A DNA stretch of 64,000 nucleotides from Ectobacillus sp. JY-23. GTDB lineage: Bacteria > Bacillota > Bacilli > Bacillales > Bacillaceae_G. Location of the stretch: NCBI RefSeq assembly GCF_023022965.1, contig NZ_CP095462.1:930001-994000 (forward strand), in the 5' to 3' direction. The notes beneath the pieces were generated by a model that ran no database searches, was not told the DNA's origin, and saw only the letters and a list, made by a program, of their open reading frames with translations. Each line of letters starts with the position of its first letter. Position 1 is the first letter of the stretch. A program made the translations under genes and the position numbers. Positions 56,877 through 64,000 of the stretch are shown here, piece after piece.

Positions 56877-59800
56877 ATCTACATAGTTATATAATCCATT
56901 AAATAAAGCTTGCGCTTGTGTTTGTTGATACTTCGGTGAAATGAGAAGCGCTCTTTCCAACGGGTTGGAGATAAAGCCCAACTCTGCTAAAACAGCAGGT
57001 CTTTCATTGTTACGAAGAACACTAAAATCAGCTGTTTTAACATATCTATTTCTTGCATTTGTACTTGAAATTAATGCACTTTGAATAGAATTAGCTAACA
57101 AGGTGCTCTCATTTACCACCCCCGCTGTAGGGTGATAGTATGTCTCAATACCTGAAATATTCGTATCTACAGAAGAATTAACATGAATGCTGACAAAAGC
57201 ATCAGCAGAAAGATTGTTAGCTACTTCTGCACGCATTTTTAAATCTGTTGCTTTATCCATATCTAATTGCGTATCCGTACTTCTTGTCATTGCAACCGTT
57301 GCACCGTGTGACTGTAATAGTGCTCGCAATCTAAGTGCTACGTTCAGCACAATATCTTTCTCATAATATGTGCCATAAACAGCGCCAGAATCTATACCGC
57401 CATGTCCCGGATCCAACACAATCGTTTTACCATGTAATGGACTTACAAGAAACGGTGATGATGTAGATGTTTGGATGCCTTTTTGATCGGTTACACGTAT
57501 GGTTACTGTATGTGTCCCCTTTGTTAGTCCTGCTGTGTCTAATGTATACGTAAAACCACTGTTACTTGTGTTGTATAAAGGAAACACCTTCGCTACATCA
57601 GATCTTGAAATGCCATATTGCGCTGTACCTTTTAGCATGCCATCTACTAATACTTCTACTTTGGAAACACCATTTTCAGATAACGCCCAGCCGCTTACGG
57701 TTTGCATCTTACCTACAGCTTTGTTTGGAGTGGGTTGATCTAAATACATTTGCATTGGCAATTTGACGACATTTACAACTGTATCTGTAGCTTGTACGTC
57801 TCCGGCTTTAGAAATACTTCTAACCGTTACCGTATGTTTACCCGCCGACAAAGCACTAGTATTTAACAAATACTCATAGCCGCTGTTTTTGTTATTATAC
57901 TTTGGATAGACATTATACACATCTGGTCTTGAAATACCATACTTAGCAATCCCTTGCAATTTTCCATCCACTAAGATTTCTACTTTTTCAATGCCCTCTT
58001 CCGCTAAAGCCCAGCCGCTAATTCTTTGTGTAGACGCAATATCTTGATTATACCGAATAGAATCTACACTAGAACGCATTGGAAGTGCTCGCACAACTTC
58101 AACACGACTTTGAACAGTTTGCACATCTCCGCCTTTTGTTTTAATAAGCAACGAGACAGTATGCAGTCCTTGTGTTAAAGTTCTTGTGTCAAGGGAATAA
58201 CGATAGCCACTGTTTTGATTTTTATACTGCGGATAGATAGCGTAAACATCCGGTCTAGATACTTCTAGCGTTGCATTTCCTTGTCGTACACCATCTACTA
58301 ACACTTGTACCTCAGCAATACCATCTTCTGCCAAAGCCCACCCGCTGATATTTTGATTGCCATTAATTTTAATACCGTCCCAAAGACTATCGAGACTATA
58401 GCGAAGTGGTAAATTTCGCAGCACTTGCACAGGTACCTGCTGCGTATGCTGCAAGCCATTGGAATCTGTAATACGAACGCCTAATTGATGAGCCCCGCTC
58501 TTGTACAAGAGTGTATTCAACTTATACGTAAAACCACTATTTTGATTGTTGTACTGTGGATAAACATTATATACATCAGTACGCAACACACCATAGTTTG
58601 CTTGGCCAATTACGTGCCCGTCCATGAGCAACTCAACCTTAGAAACACCGCTTTCTGCAAGTGCCCAGCCGCTTACATTCGCTGTGCCTTTTATACTTGC
58701 ATTCACAGAAGGCTGGTCCACCCACATTTGAAACGGAGATAATGTTTTAGCAAACGTTGGCGCACTTTCATTTTGAAGACGATCTAAGGCTGTAACAGCG
58801 TACTCATACTCTTCCTTAGGAGATGCATCTTTATCAAGAAATGATAAGCTCTGACTGCTATGAATCGTTGCAATTAACTTTGTTGCATCTTCCAAATTAT
58901 GCGCTTCTCCGCGTTTAAAGCGATAGACAGCATAGGAGTTTGCCCCGCTTGTTACCTTCCAACTAATGGTCACACCTTGAGAACTTCGCGAAACAGATAA
59001 ACCCTGAGGCTGACCAGGGGGCGTTTTGTCTATATGGGTCATCGCTGGGATAATAGCAGGATTTTGATACACACCATTTTGTAAATTGCTTGCAATACTA
59101 AGCGCATTTTGTTGCAATGTTTCAGATCTAAAGTGCATACTACCGGCTACATTCTTTTGGCGATTAAATATAATTTGATTTGGAATCTCATTTTGTGCCG
59201 TTCGCCAATCTTCCAAACTATTATAGGTATTAAGCTTGTAATCTGCATGACCAATATAAAGATGAACATTCGTACCCTTTACTTGCTCACTCCACCAGTT
59301 GGTTACCACCTCATACGGAGCCGCTTTATGACCAAATTTCCAATAGACTTGCGGCGCAATATAATCGATCCAGTTTTGCTTTACCCATTTCAAAGAATCT
59401 GCGTATACGCGGTAGTAACTTTCCATGCCCGTTGTATATGTGCCATCTCCCTTAGGGATATTTTTCCATATTCCATTTGGACTAATACCGAACTTTACAT
59501 AGGGCTTTACGGCTTTAATCCCTTTACTAAGGTCGTTAACAAATAGATTGATATTATTTCTGCGCCAATCTCCTACATTTGTAAAACCGTTTGCATACTT
59601 TTCAAACGTTTGAGCATCATTAAAGTCTGCATCGTTTTTAATATCGGGATAGAAATAATCATCTAGGTGAATCGCATCAACGTCATAGTTTTTTACAACT
59701 TCTAAAATTGTGCTTTTAATATAGTCCCGCACTTCTGGGAGACCTGGATTATAGTACATACCATTATTGTAATCTACTTTCCACTCTGGGTGCACACGCG

Positions 59801-60281
59801 CTGGATTAGAGGCTGCCAAACTATTTACATCTGTGCTGCCTGTTGCAACGCGAAACGGATTAAACCACGCATGAAATTCCATATTACGTTTGTGAGCTTC
59901 TGTAATCATGAATTCCAACGGATTATAGCCCGGATCTTTACCTTGCACACCTGTTAGAAACTGCGACCATGGAGCAAGATTAGTAGGATACAAGGCATCG
60001 CCCATTGGTCTAACCTGTACAATTACCGCGTTCATTCCAGTCGCTTTTAAACGATCAAGCAAAGATATAAACTCAGCTTTTTGCGCTTGTTGATCATTTT
60101 TGGTTTTGGGCCAATCTAGATTCCATACCGTAGATACCCAGGCAGCTCGCATCTCTCTTTTACTATCGCTTTGCGTTTCTGCTTTCGCTGCTTCATAGGG
60201 AACAAGCGGTATAAGAATAGTAGATAGTAGCAAACACAATACAAGCATCGCTTTCCATATTCTGTTGTAAGTGTAATTCAA
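56874..60281 (-). CDS. secreted GH10-like domain, FnIII, four Ig-like repeats and amidase_3
   Basis: A 1135-residue exported protein. Residues 1-35 are a signal peptide. Residues about 40-410 are a YngK/GHL10 TIM-barrel domain (EMRAAWVSTVWNLDWP, FHAWFNPFRV, IHLDDYFYP). Residues about 425-515 are a fibronectin type III domain. Residues 519-947 hold four repeats of about 105-108 residues, each with a (V/I)SGWAL(A/S)E.G(V/I) core and a YP.Y.N.NSG(F/Y) core. Residues 948-1135 are an N-acetylmuramoyl-L-alanine amidase with zinc ligands His (VLDPGHGG), Glu (Y..EKDIVLN), His (SIHVNSS) and the ELGFISN Glu. Start is TTG with AGGAGGG 11 bases upstream. Confidence 0.9.
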   Translation of the reverse strand: MNYTYNRIWKAMLVLCLLLSTILIPLVPYEAAKAETQSDSKREMRAAWVSTVWNLDWPKTKNDQQAQKAEFISLLDRLKATGMNAVIVQVRPMGDALYPTNLAPWSQFLTGVQGKDPGYNPLEFMITEAHKRNMEFHAWFNPFRVATGSTDVNSLAASNPARVHPEWKVDYNNGMYYNPGLPEVRDYIKSTILEVVKNYDVDAIHLDDYFYPDIKNDADFNDAQTFEKYANGFTNVGDWRRNNINLFVNDLSKGIKAVKPYVKFGISPNGIWKNIPKGDGTYTTGMESYYRVYADSLKWVKQNWIDYIAPQVYWKFGHKAAPYEVVTNWWSEQVKGTNVHLYIGHADYKLNTYNSLEDWRTAQNEIPNQIIFNRQKNVAGSMHFRSETLQQNALSIASNLQNGVYQNPAIIPAMTHIDKTPPGQPQGLSVSRSSQGVTISWKVTSGANSYAVYRFKRGEAHNLEDATKLIATIHSSQSLSFLDKDASPKEEYEYAVTALDRLQNESAPTFAKTLSPFQMWVDQPSVNASIKGTANVSGWALAESGVSKVELLMDGHVIGQANYGVLRTDVYNVYPQYNNQNSGFTYKLNTLLYKSGAHQLGVRITDSNGLQHTQQVPVQVLRNLPLRYSLDSLWDGIKINGNQNISGWALAEDGIAEVQVLVDGVRQGNATLEVSRPDVYAIYPQYKNQNSGYRYSLDTRTLTQGLHTVSLLIKTKGGDVQTVQSRVEVVRALPMRSSVDSIRYNQDIASTQRISGWALAEEGIEKVEILVDGKLQGIAKYGISRPDVYNVYPKYNNKNSGYEYLLNTSALSAGKHTVTVRSISKAGDVQATDTVVNVVKLPMQMYLDQPTPNKAVGKMQTVSGWALSENGVSKVEVLVDGMLKGTAQYGISRSDVAKVFPLYNTSNSGFTYTLDTAGLTKGTHTVTIRVTDQKGIQTSTSSPFLVSPLHGKTIVLDPGHGGIDSGAVYGTYYEKDIVLNVALRLRALLQSHGATVAMTRSTDTQLDMDKATDLKMRAEVANNLSADAFVSIHVNSSVDTNISGIETYYHPTAGVVNESTLLANSIQSALISSTNARNRYVKTADFSVLRNNERPAVLAELGFISNPLERALLISPKYQQTQAQALFNGLYNYVD

Positions 60282-60434
60282 AGTGTGCTTTTCCCTCCTA
60301 ATAGTAAATATTTTGGCTCACATTAAAAAATGATATCACCAACCCTGTATAGTGTCTAGACAAAATACGACATTATACATTATTGGAATATTATTCTGCT
60401 ACGCTTAAAAACTCCGGTAGCAAACTTACAAACA

Positions 60435-60472
60435 TGAAAAAAAACGGCCCCTGTATATATGAGCCGTTTTTA
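60435..60472 (-). terminator. terminator of ypuI
   Basis: AAAACGGC / GCCGTTTT stem with a 14-base loop and T run, between ypuI and the amidase gene. Confidence 0.8.
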
Positions 60473-60510
60473 AAAGAGGACATGCGTATACGCAATTTAT
60501 GCAAAGAACA

Positions 60511-61002
60511 TTATTTAGACTGTGTAATCTTTGTCTGATAATCTGTTTCGTAGTAGTCTAATTCCTCCCGTAAATGTTGAAACTTCCCTTCCAGCTTTTT
60601 CATAAGTAGCTGAATGGAGGGAGGTGCTTGCCTTGGAAAGGCAATCGCATTTTTTCCTGTATATGCAGAACGGCTATTTTCAAACCAACAATCATTTTTA
60701 GGGGAGAAAAACTCCGCAATTACTTGATGATAAATTTTATATAAAATACGTTCTGCCGCTTGCTTGCGGAACGGAATGCTCATAATGACAACCTTGCAAG
60801 CATCAGACCCCTCCTCACAATAAACAAGCAATCTTCTCACAGTAGCCAGCAGTTCCTTATAATATACAATATCTCCTTGAGGTACTTCAGCGTGTATCGC
60901 CCCGATTGTATGATTATTAGCATACTCCGTAAGTATGTCAATAACTTCACGCAAGTACAATTCTACCTGTTTCGTTTGATTCTCGACAATTACATTTGAC
61001 AT
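60511..61002 (-). CDS. ypuI: YpuI-like DUF3907 protein
   Basis: A 163-residue soluble protein of the DUF3907 family. It carries a long helical N-terminal part (VELYLREVIDILTEYAN) and the conserved FFSPKNDCWFENSRSAYTG stretch, ending in a coiled region (KKLEGKFQHLREELDYYETD). ATG 61002 has GGGAG eight bases upstream. It follows the next unknown gene with a gap of 13 bases. Function unknown. Confidence 0.85.
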   Translation of the reverse strand: MSNVIVENQTKQVELYLREVIDILTEYANNHTIGAIHAEVPQGDIVYYKELLATVRRLLVYCEEGSDACKVVIMSIPFRKQAAERILYKIYHQVIAEFFSPKNDCWFENSRSAYTGKNAIAFPRQAPPSIQLLMKKLEGKFQHLREELDYYETDYQTKITQSK

Positions 61003-61015
61003 CACTAACTCTCCC

Positions 61016-61393
61016 TTACTGTTCTATATTTTTTTGTAAATCTGCTGTAATCCGAATAGCCTTATCTATGGGTTCCTCTGTTAAATAAGAGACAAACTCG
61101 TCAATCGTAGAGATATATAATCGTTTTCTTTCCATTAGCATAGGTGTTTTTAATAAGCAAATAAGTGCAAATGTTTCTTTTAACTTAAGATTGTACTGTT
61201 TAATGAAAGTAAGCATATGTGAGAAGTCTGCTTGCTGTAAAATTTGCTCTTCAAAATAACGTAAATACAAAACAAAAAATGTACGTTCCTCACCGTTATG
61301 TACATACGTTACAAATGAACGATTAAAAAAATCTTCAGATGTATTCGACTGCGCTTTAACCAGTTCATATCCACCGATTTCTTTTACTTGCAT
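61016..61393 (-). CDS. unknown 125-residue protein upstream of ypuI
   Basis: A 125-residue soluble protein. The N-terminus reads MQVKEIGGYELVKAQ; the rest alternates aromatic strands (ERTFFVLYLRYFEEQ) and charged helices (ITADLQKNIEQ). An excellent AGGAGGG lies six bases before the ATG. It is 13 bases ahead of ypuI, so the two are co-transcribed. No family is recognised and no signal or membrane helix is present. Confidence 0.65.
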   Translation of the reverse strand: MQVKEIGGYELVKAQSNTSEDFFNRSFVTYVHNGEERTFFVLYLRYFEEQILQQADFSHMLTFIKQYNLKLKETFALICLLKTPMLMERKRLYISTIDEFVSYLTEEPIDKAIRITADLQKNIEQ

Positions 61394-61474
61394 GCAATCC
61401 CTCCTGTTCTACCATCATACAGTTCGCAATAACATAACATGCAGAAAAATAATATATATGTTACGGTTAAAGAC

Positions 61475-62227
61475 TTATTGTTGTCTTCTCTCTGTAACAT
61501 TTACTACAAAAGTTTTTTGGAACTTCTTTCCGTTTATGTAGAATTCTCCCCAAATTTTGTATGTTCCTTCTCGCGGAAACCGCAAAGAAAACTCCATTGT
61601 TTCTTTTTCTGAGCTCACAGCAGTAGTAAACTCGTTAGTTTCTTCGTTAACCGCCCATATACGCGATAATCGTCCCGTTATAGATGTAAAACGCAATCCT
61701 TTTTGTACAAATCGAAACATAAGTAACTCTGGTTGTTCAGGCTGTAGTGTATTAAAGATGAGCGATACATCGTATGAACCTATTTTTGTGGTCAGTATAG
61801 GATCTGGAAGTAAAGTATTGTCCCTCTTTTCGGGGGAGGACGTTAACTTCTTATATCCAATATTCTGAGTGCTTTTGTCATTTTCCATATAAACAAAGGC
61901 TGCAGCTGCTTTAGGTAATCCATAGGAAAAAGTGAACTTTCCATTTCCAGAATACGTTGGTTTCACTCGCTCATAGTGTTCAGCTGTCTCATCGACGATG
62001 AAAACATACATCTCATTACGAGCGCGATCACTTAATCTACGAAGCGTTTTTTTTTCGCTACTATGAAGAGTGAATTCTATTTCATGATTCGTTTTGTTTC
62101 CCCAAACAATTTCTGCTTCTTCATATACACCTGTTGCCTTAAAGACAAAAAGACCTTGTCGTTGCATGTAAAATCCTACCAACAAAACAAAACAGACCAT
62201 TAAAGAAAGCTTTATAGTTCTTGTCAT
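61475..62227 (-). CDS. unknown secreted or anchored protein with YtkA-like end
   Basis: About 250 residues. One N-terminal helix (6-26) acts as signal or anchor; the rest is rich in beta strands. The C-terminal 80 residues end in FPREGTYKIWGEFYINGKKF, a pattern of YtkA-like and related immunoglobulin-fold domains often linked to copper or haem handling. It has no Cys or His-rich site to support metal binding. ATG 62227 has GGAGG six bases upstream. Neighbouring fhuF-like gene is behind it. Function not assigned. Confidence 0.55.
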   Translation of the reverse strand: MTRTIKLSLMVCFVLLVGFYMQRQGLFVFKATGVYEEAEIVWGNKTNHEIEFTLHSSEKKTLRRLSDRARNEMYVFIVDETAEHYERVKPTYSGNGKFTFSYGLPKAAAAFVYMENDKSTQNIGYKKLTSSPEKRDNTLLPDPILTTKIGSYDVSLIFNTLQPEQPELLMFRFVQKGLRFTSITGRLSRIWAVNEETNEFTTAVSSEKETMEFSLRFPREGTYKIWGEFYINGKKFQKTFVVNVTERRQQ

Positions 62228-62280
62228 CCACAGCCTCCAGTCCTTTTGTCTAAATATTAACACAATTAAAGAGAGAAAAA

Positions 62281-62309
62281 AATAAAAAGCATAGCTTATC
62301 TATGCTTTT
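62281..62309 (-). terminator. terminator of the fhuF-like gene
   Basis: AAAAGCATAG / CTATGCTTTT stem with T-rich tail on the minus strand, overlapping the stop. Confidence 0.9.
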
Positions 62310-63007
62310 ACAGATTGATATATTTCTAAACGTTGTTTTTCACCAATTCGAGGACATGTGTAGCATGGCCTTTTGGCATCCGTTTTATAGTTTAAACAAC
62401 ATGTGCGGCGTAATAATATCTCTTCTTGCCCTACATTCATAGTACAAAATGTTAAACAAAGAGGGTTAGATTGTATACCAAATACGTTAGAATGGGCACG
62501 TTGCAAATAATTAAAATCATTTACTAATGTTTGTTTAACAATCGGACTTGTTTCTGTTTCAATCCATTTTCTATACATAGCATGTACATAAAATGCAACA
62601 TGTCCCCACATTATTGTTTTAGATAAGCCCGTGTGTTTCGCGAAAGCTTCAATCATGACACCCAGATGATCTCGAAATAAAGAAGTCAAGTACGCTTCCT
62701 GCCAAGTCATCGTATCTTTTCTTGCTTGTTCTTTCAGTGGCGTATACGTTACAATAGTACGATTTGCGACAGCAAAATGCATATTGTCTAAAGACAGATC
62801 CAATACAACCTGCCGTTTGCTCATACTTTCTAACACACCGATGTACGCATTATAGCGCTTTATAAACAAAGAAGCGGCAACTTTTTCATCAGGTGTTTGC
62901 ATTGCATGCTGCAAAGCTGTCATATTGAGATTATTTTCTACAAAGTCTCTACCTGTTATATCCTTCTGCAAGTTATCTGTACTAAAAATACGATACGTGC
63001 TCCACAT
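62300..63007 (-). CDS. FhuF-like ferric-siderophore reductase ([2Fe-2S])
   Basis: A 235-residue soluble protein. The C-terminus carries the FhuF cluster pattern C-C-x10-C-x2-C in RRTCCLNYKTDAKRPCYTCP, which holds an unusual [2Fe-2S] cluster. FhuF-type proteins reduce iron in imported siderophores inside the cell. The body (residues 1-190) has the WGHVAFYVHAM helix common to the IucA/FhuF group. ATG 63007 has a GGGGG site upstream. A Fur box is 49 bases ahead, so iron starvation should induce it. No siderophore transporter gene is next to it. Confidence 0.85.
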   Translation of the reverse strand: MWSTYRIFSTDNLQKDITGRDFVENNLNMTALQHAMQTPDEKVAASLFIKRYNAYIGVLESMSKRQVVLDLSLDNMHFAVANRTIVTYTPLKEQARKDTMTWQEAYLTSLFRDHLGVMIEAFAKHTGLSKTIMWGHVAFYVHAMYRKWIETETSPIVKQTLVNDFNYLQRAHSNVFGIQSNPLCLTFCTMNVGQEEILLRRTCCLNYKTDAKRPCYTCPRIGEKQRLEIYQSVKA

Positions 63008-63047
63008 TTCTCTATGCCCCCGCCTTTTTGTACTCTATTCTAAGTTT

Positions 63048-63072
63048 ATCAATAATGATAATCATTGTCAAC
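63048..63072 (-). promoter_or_regulatory. Fur box upstream of the fhuF-like gene
   Basis: The plus strand reads TGATAAT-C-ATTGTCA at 63056-63070, one mismatch to the 7-1-7 Fur consensus; a shifted overlapping match AATGATAATCATT extends it. It lies about 50 bases upstream of the start codon, in position to repress. Confidence 0.8.
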
Positions 63073-63176
63073 AAAAAGTACATTTCGGACAAATGCGCTG
63101 ATATATGTTTCCTGATATATAAACCGTAGCAAAGTAAAAGCGCAGAAACAACTTAAGCTTTACTTGCCACCAATAT

Positions 63177-63323
63177 TTATAGGTTTTCTTCAGGACGTAA
63201 TTCATATGCCACGAGGGCTACAGGCTTTCCTAATTGTTGCTCTATCTGTATTTCAACTTTCTTTAATATTTGGTTTTGTGCTTCTGTAATTTGGGCAAGT
63301 GCTGCTGAATTAGATTTTTTCAT
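63177..63323 (-). CDS. micro-protein, 48 residues, unknown
   Basis: A 48-residue protein: MKKSNSAALAQITEAQ, then a helical EIQIEQQLGKPVALVAYE stretch. Its ATG overlaps the previous stop (ATGA), so it is probably translated by coupling. It is soluble and amphipathic. No family recognised. Confidence 0.6.
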   Translation of the reverse strand: MKKSNSAALAQITEAQNQILKKVEIQIEQQLGKPVALVAYELRPEENL

Positions 63324-63496
63324 TTGTCTTCAGTTTCCTCTCTTTCTGGGTATCCACTCAAAAGCTCTTGTCCCGTTAATTCCTCAAACGATAGCCCCCC
63401 CAGTGCCCCAGGTGCTACCTCGCCTGTAATGCTGATTGTTGTTGTGGGACTTGTATCAGCCCAATCGCTTCTATGTATTTTTTGATCCTTTTTCAT
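63320..63496 (-). CDS. micro-protein, 58 residues, unknown
   Basis: A 58-residue protein starting MKKDQKIHRSDWADTSP, with a low-complexity centre (TTTISITGEVAPGALGG) and an acidic tail (YPEREETEDK). ATG 63496 has AGGAGTG six bases upstream; the open frame to 63526 is not used. It overlaps the 48-residue gene by four bases. Both lie between the Fur-controlled gene and deoD, in the opposite direction to deoD. Confidence 0.65.
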   Translation of the reverse strand: MKKDQKIHRSDWADTSPTTTISITGEVAPGALGGLSFEELTGQELLSGYPEREETEDK

Positions 63497-63729
63497 ACAC
63501 GACACTCCTATTGTTTGTTTTTTCACTTTATCTAGTGTGCCCTATATGCAAAAATATATTGATGTTTATAATTGCATTTAACTAGACACCATAAAGATGT
63601 GTGTTATCTAATAAAGTAATCTTGTACACATCATCCTACCTTGTGTTTTTCTATTGTTTTTATGTTTTGATGCTTTTTTGTTATATAAGTCGAGGGTACA
63701 CAATTTAACATATACAGGAGGAATTGCAA
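63497..63729. other. divergent region between the micro-proteins and deoD
   Basis: A 233-base gap that must hold both promoters. It has T-rich stretches and a TATATAA motif near 63682. An open frame on the minus strand here is not supported by a ribosome site. No repeat or operator recognised. Confidence 0.5.
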
Positions 63730-64000
63730 ATGAGCGTACATATTGAAGCAAAACAAGGAGAGATTGCTGAAACGATCTTACTACCTGGAGATCCGCTACG
63801 CGCAAAATATATTGCTGAGAATTTTTTAGAAGGTGCTACGTGTTATAACAATGTACGTGGCATGCTTGGATTTACCGGCACATATAAAGGAAAACGTGTA
63901 TCTGTCCAAGGTACAGGAATGGGCGTCCCTTCTATATCTATCTACGTAAACGAATTGATCCAAAGCTACCGGGTCAAAAATTTAATTCGTGTAGGTACAT
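63730..64000 (+). CDS. deoD: purine nucleoside phosphorylase DeoD, 5' part
   Basis: The first 90 codons of a trimeric/hexameric PNP that cleaves purine nucleosides with phosphate. Visible motifs are [29 protein letters not shown] (phosphate-binding Gly and Arg) and [20 protein letters not shown] lies nine bases before the ATG. The gene runs off the right edge. Confidence 0.95.
   Translation, partial: MSVHIEAKQGEIAETILLPGDPLRAKYIAENFLEGATCYNNVRGMLGFTGTYKGKRVSVQGTGMGVPSISIYVNELIQSYRVKNLIRVGT

Noticed and set aside
63608-63805. 65-codon minus-strand frame over the deoD start
   Set aside because: Overlaps the deoD promoter, ribosome site and start in antisense; no supporting start site.

Overview
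The window is 64 kb of an AT-rich, low-GC Gram-positive chromosome. It comes from an endospore-forming member of the Bacillaceae: spoIVA, spmA/spmB, dacB, a SpoVIF-like protein, a bacillithiol reductase (YpdA), type II IPP isomerase, menaquinone genes and a bc complex with cytochrome-c-fused subunit IV are all present. Gene content and order follow the Bacillus subtilis qcr-aro-ger-spoIVA-ypf-ypb-res-spm-dacB arc, read backwards here, with differences that point to a B. cereus-like relative. No rRNA, tRNA, CRISPR array, prophage or intact insertion sequence was seen.

Layout. 1-4.3 kb: the 5' end of ypjA, then a manganese ABC transporter operon (mntABCD) behind three MntR-like boxes. 4.3-9 kb: qcrABC (menaquinol:cytochrome c reductase), ypiF, ypiB, ypiA. 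9-13.7 kb: an aromatic/histidine block (aroC-aroB-hisC-aroA) without the tyrA and aroH seen in related genomes. 13.8-17.6 kb: ndk, hepT, menG, hepS (menaquinone side chain and ring methylation) and folE, without mtrB. 17.7-19.4 kb: a frameshifted chemoreceptor gene. 19.7-27.6 kb: hbs, spoIVA, yphF, yphE, spoVIF-like, gpsA, der, and a yphA / YIEGIA / capping-subunit operon. 27.7-36.1 kb: ypzI, fni, ypfD, cmk, ypfB, ansA, ypdA, a small amidase, a tiny membrane protein and gudB. 36.4-42.4 kb: mecB, a CarH/LitR-type B12 photoreceptor-repressor, ypbG, a small ypbE-position protein, ypbD, recQ, ypbB. 42.6-46.5 kb: ferredoxin behind a Fur-like box, FMN-riboswitch-controlled ribU, an orphan membrane protein, a dispersed repeat, an M23/LysM peptidase and a cobalamin adenosyltransferase. 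46.6-53.3 kb: resE-resD-resC-resB-resA-rluB (cytochrome c maturation and its redox regulator). 53.5-56.7 kb: spmB, spmA, dacB (spore cortex) and a long superoxide dismutase. 56.9-60.3 kb: a 1135-residue secreted protein joining a GH10-like domain, FnIII, four Ig-like repeats and an amidase. 60.5-64 kb: ypuI, two unknown proteins, an iron-responsive FhuF-like protein, two coupled micro-ORFs and the start of deoD.

How the parts work together. Respiration is the main theme: menaquinone synthesis (aroABC, hepST, menG), the bc complex (qcrABC), cytochrome c maturation (resABC) and its regulator (resDE) all lie here. Metal control appears at three places: MntR at mntA, and Fur at fer and fhuF. Sporulation and cell-wall genes are interspersed. 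Most transcription units end in an intrinsic terminator that overlaps or follows the last stop codon closely. Start codons were chosen from ribosome-binding sites where several were possible. All functional calls are from reading motifs and gene order; no database search was run.
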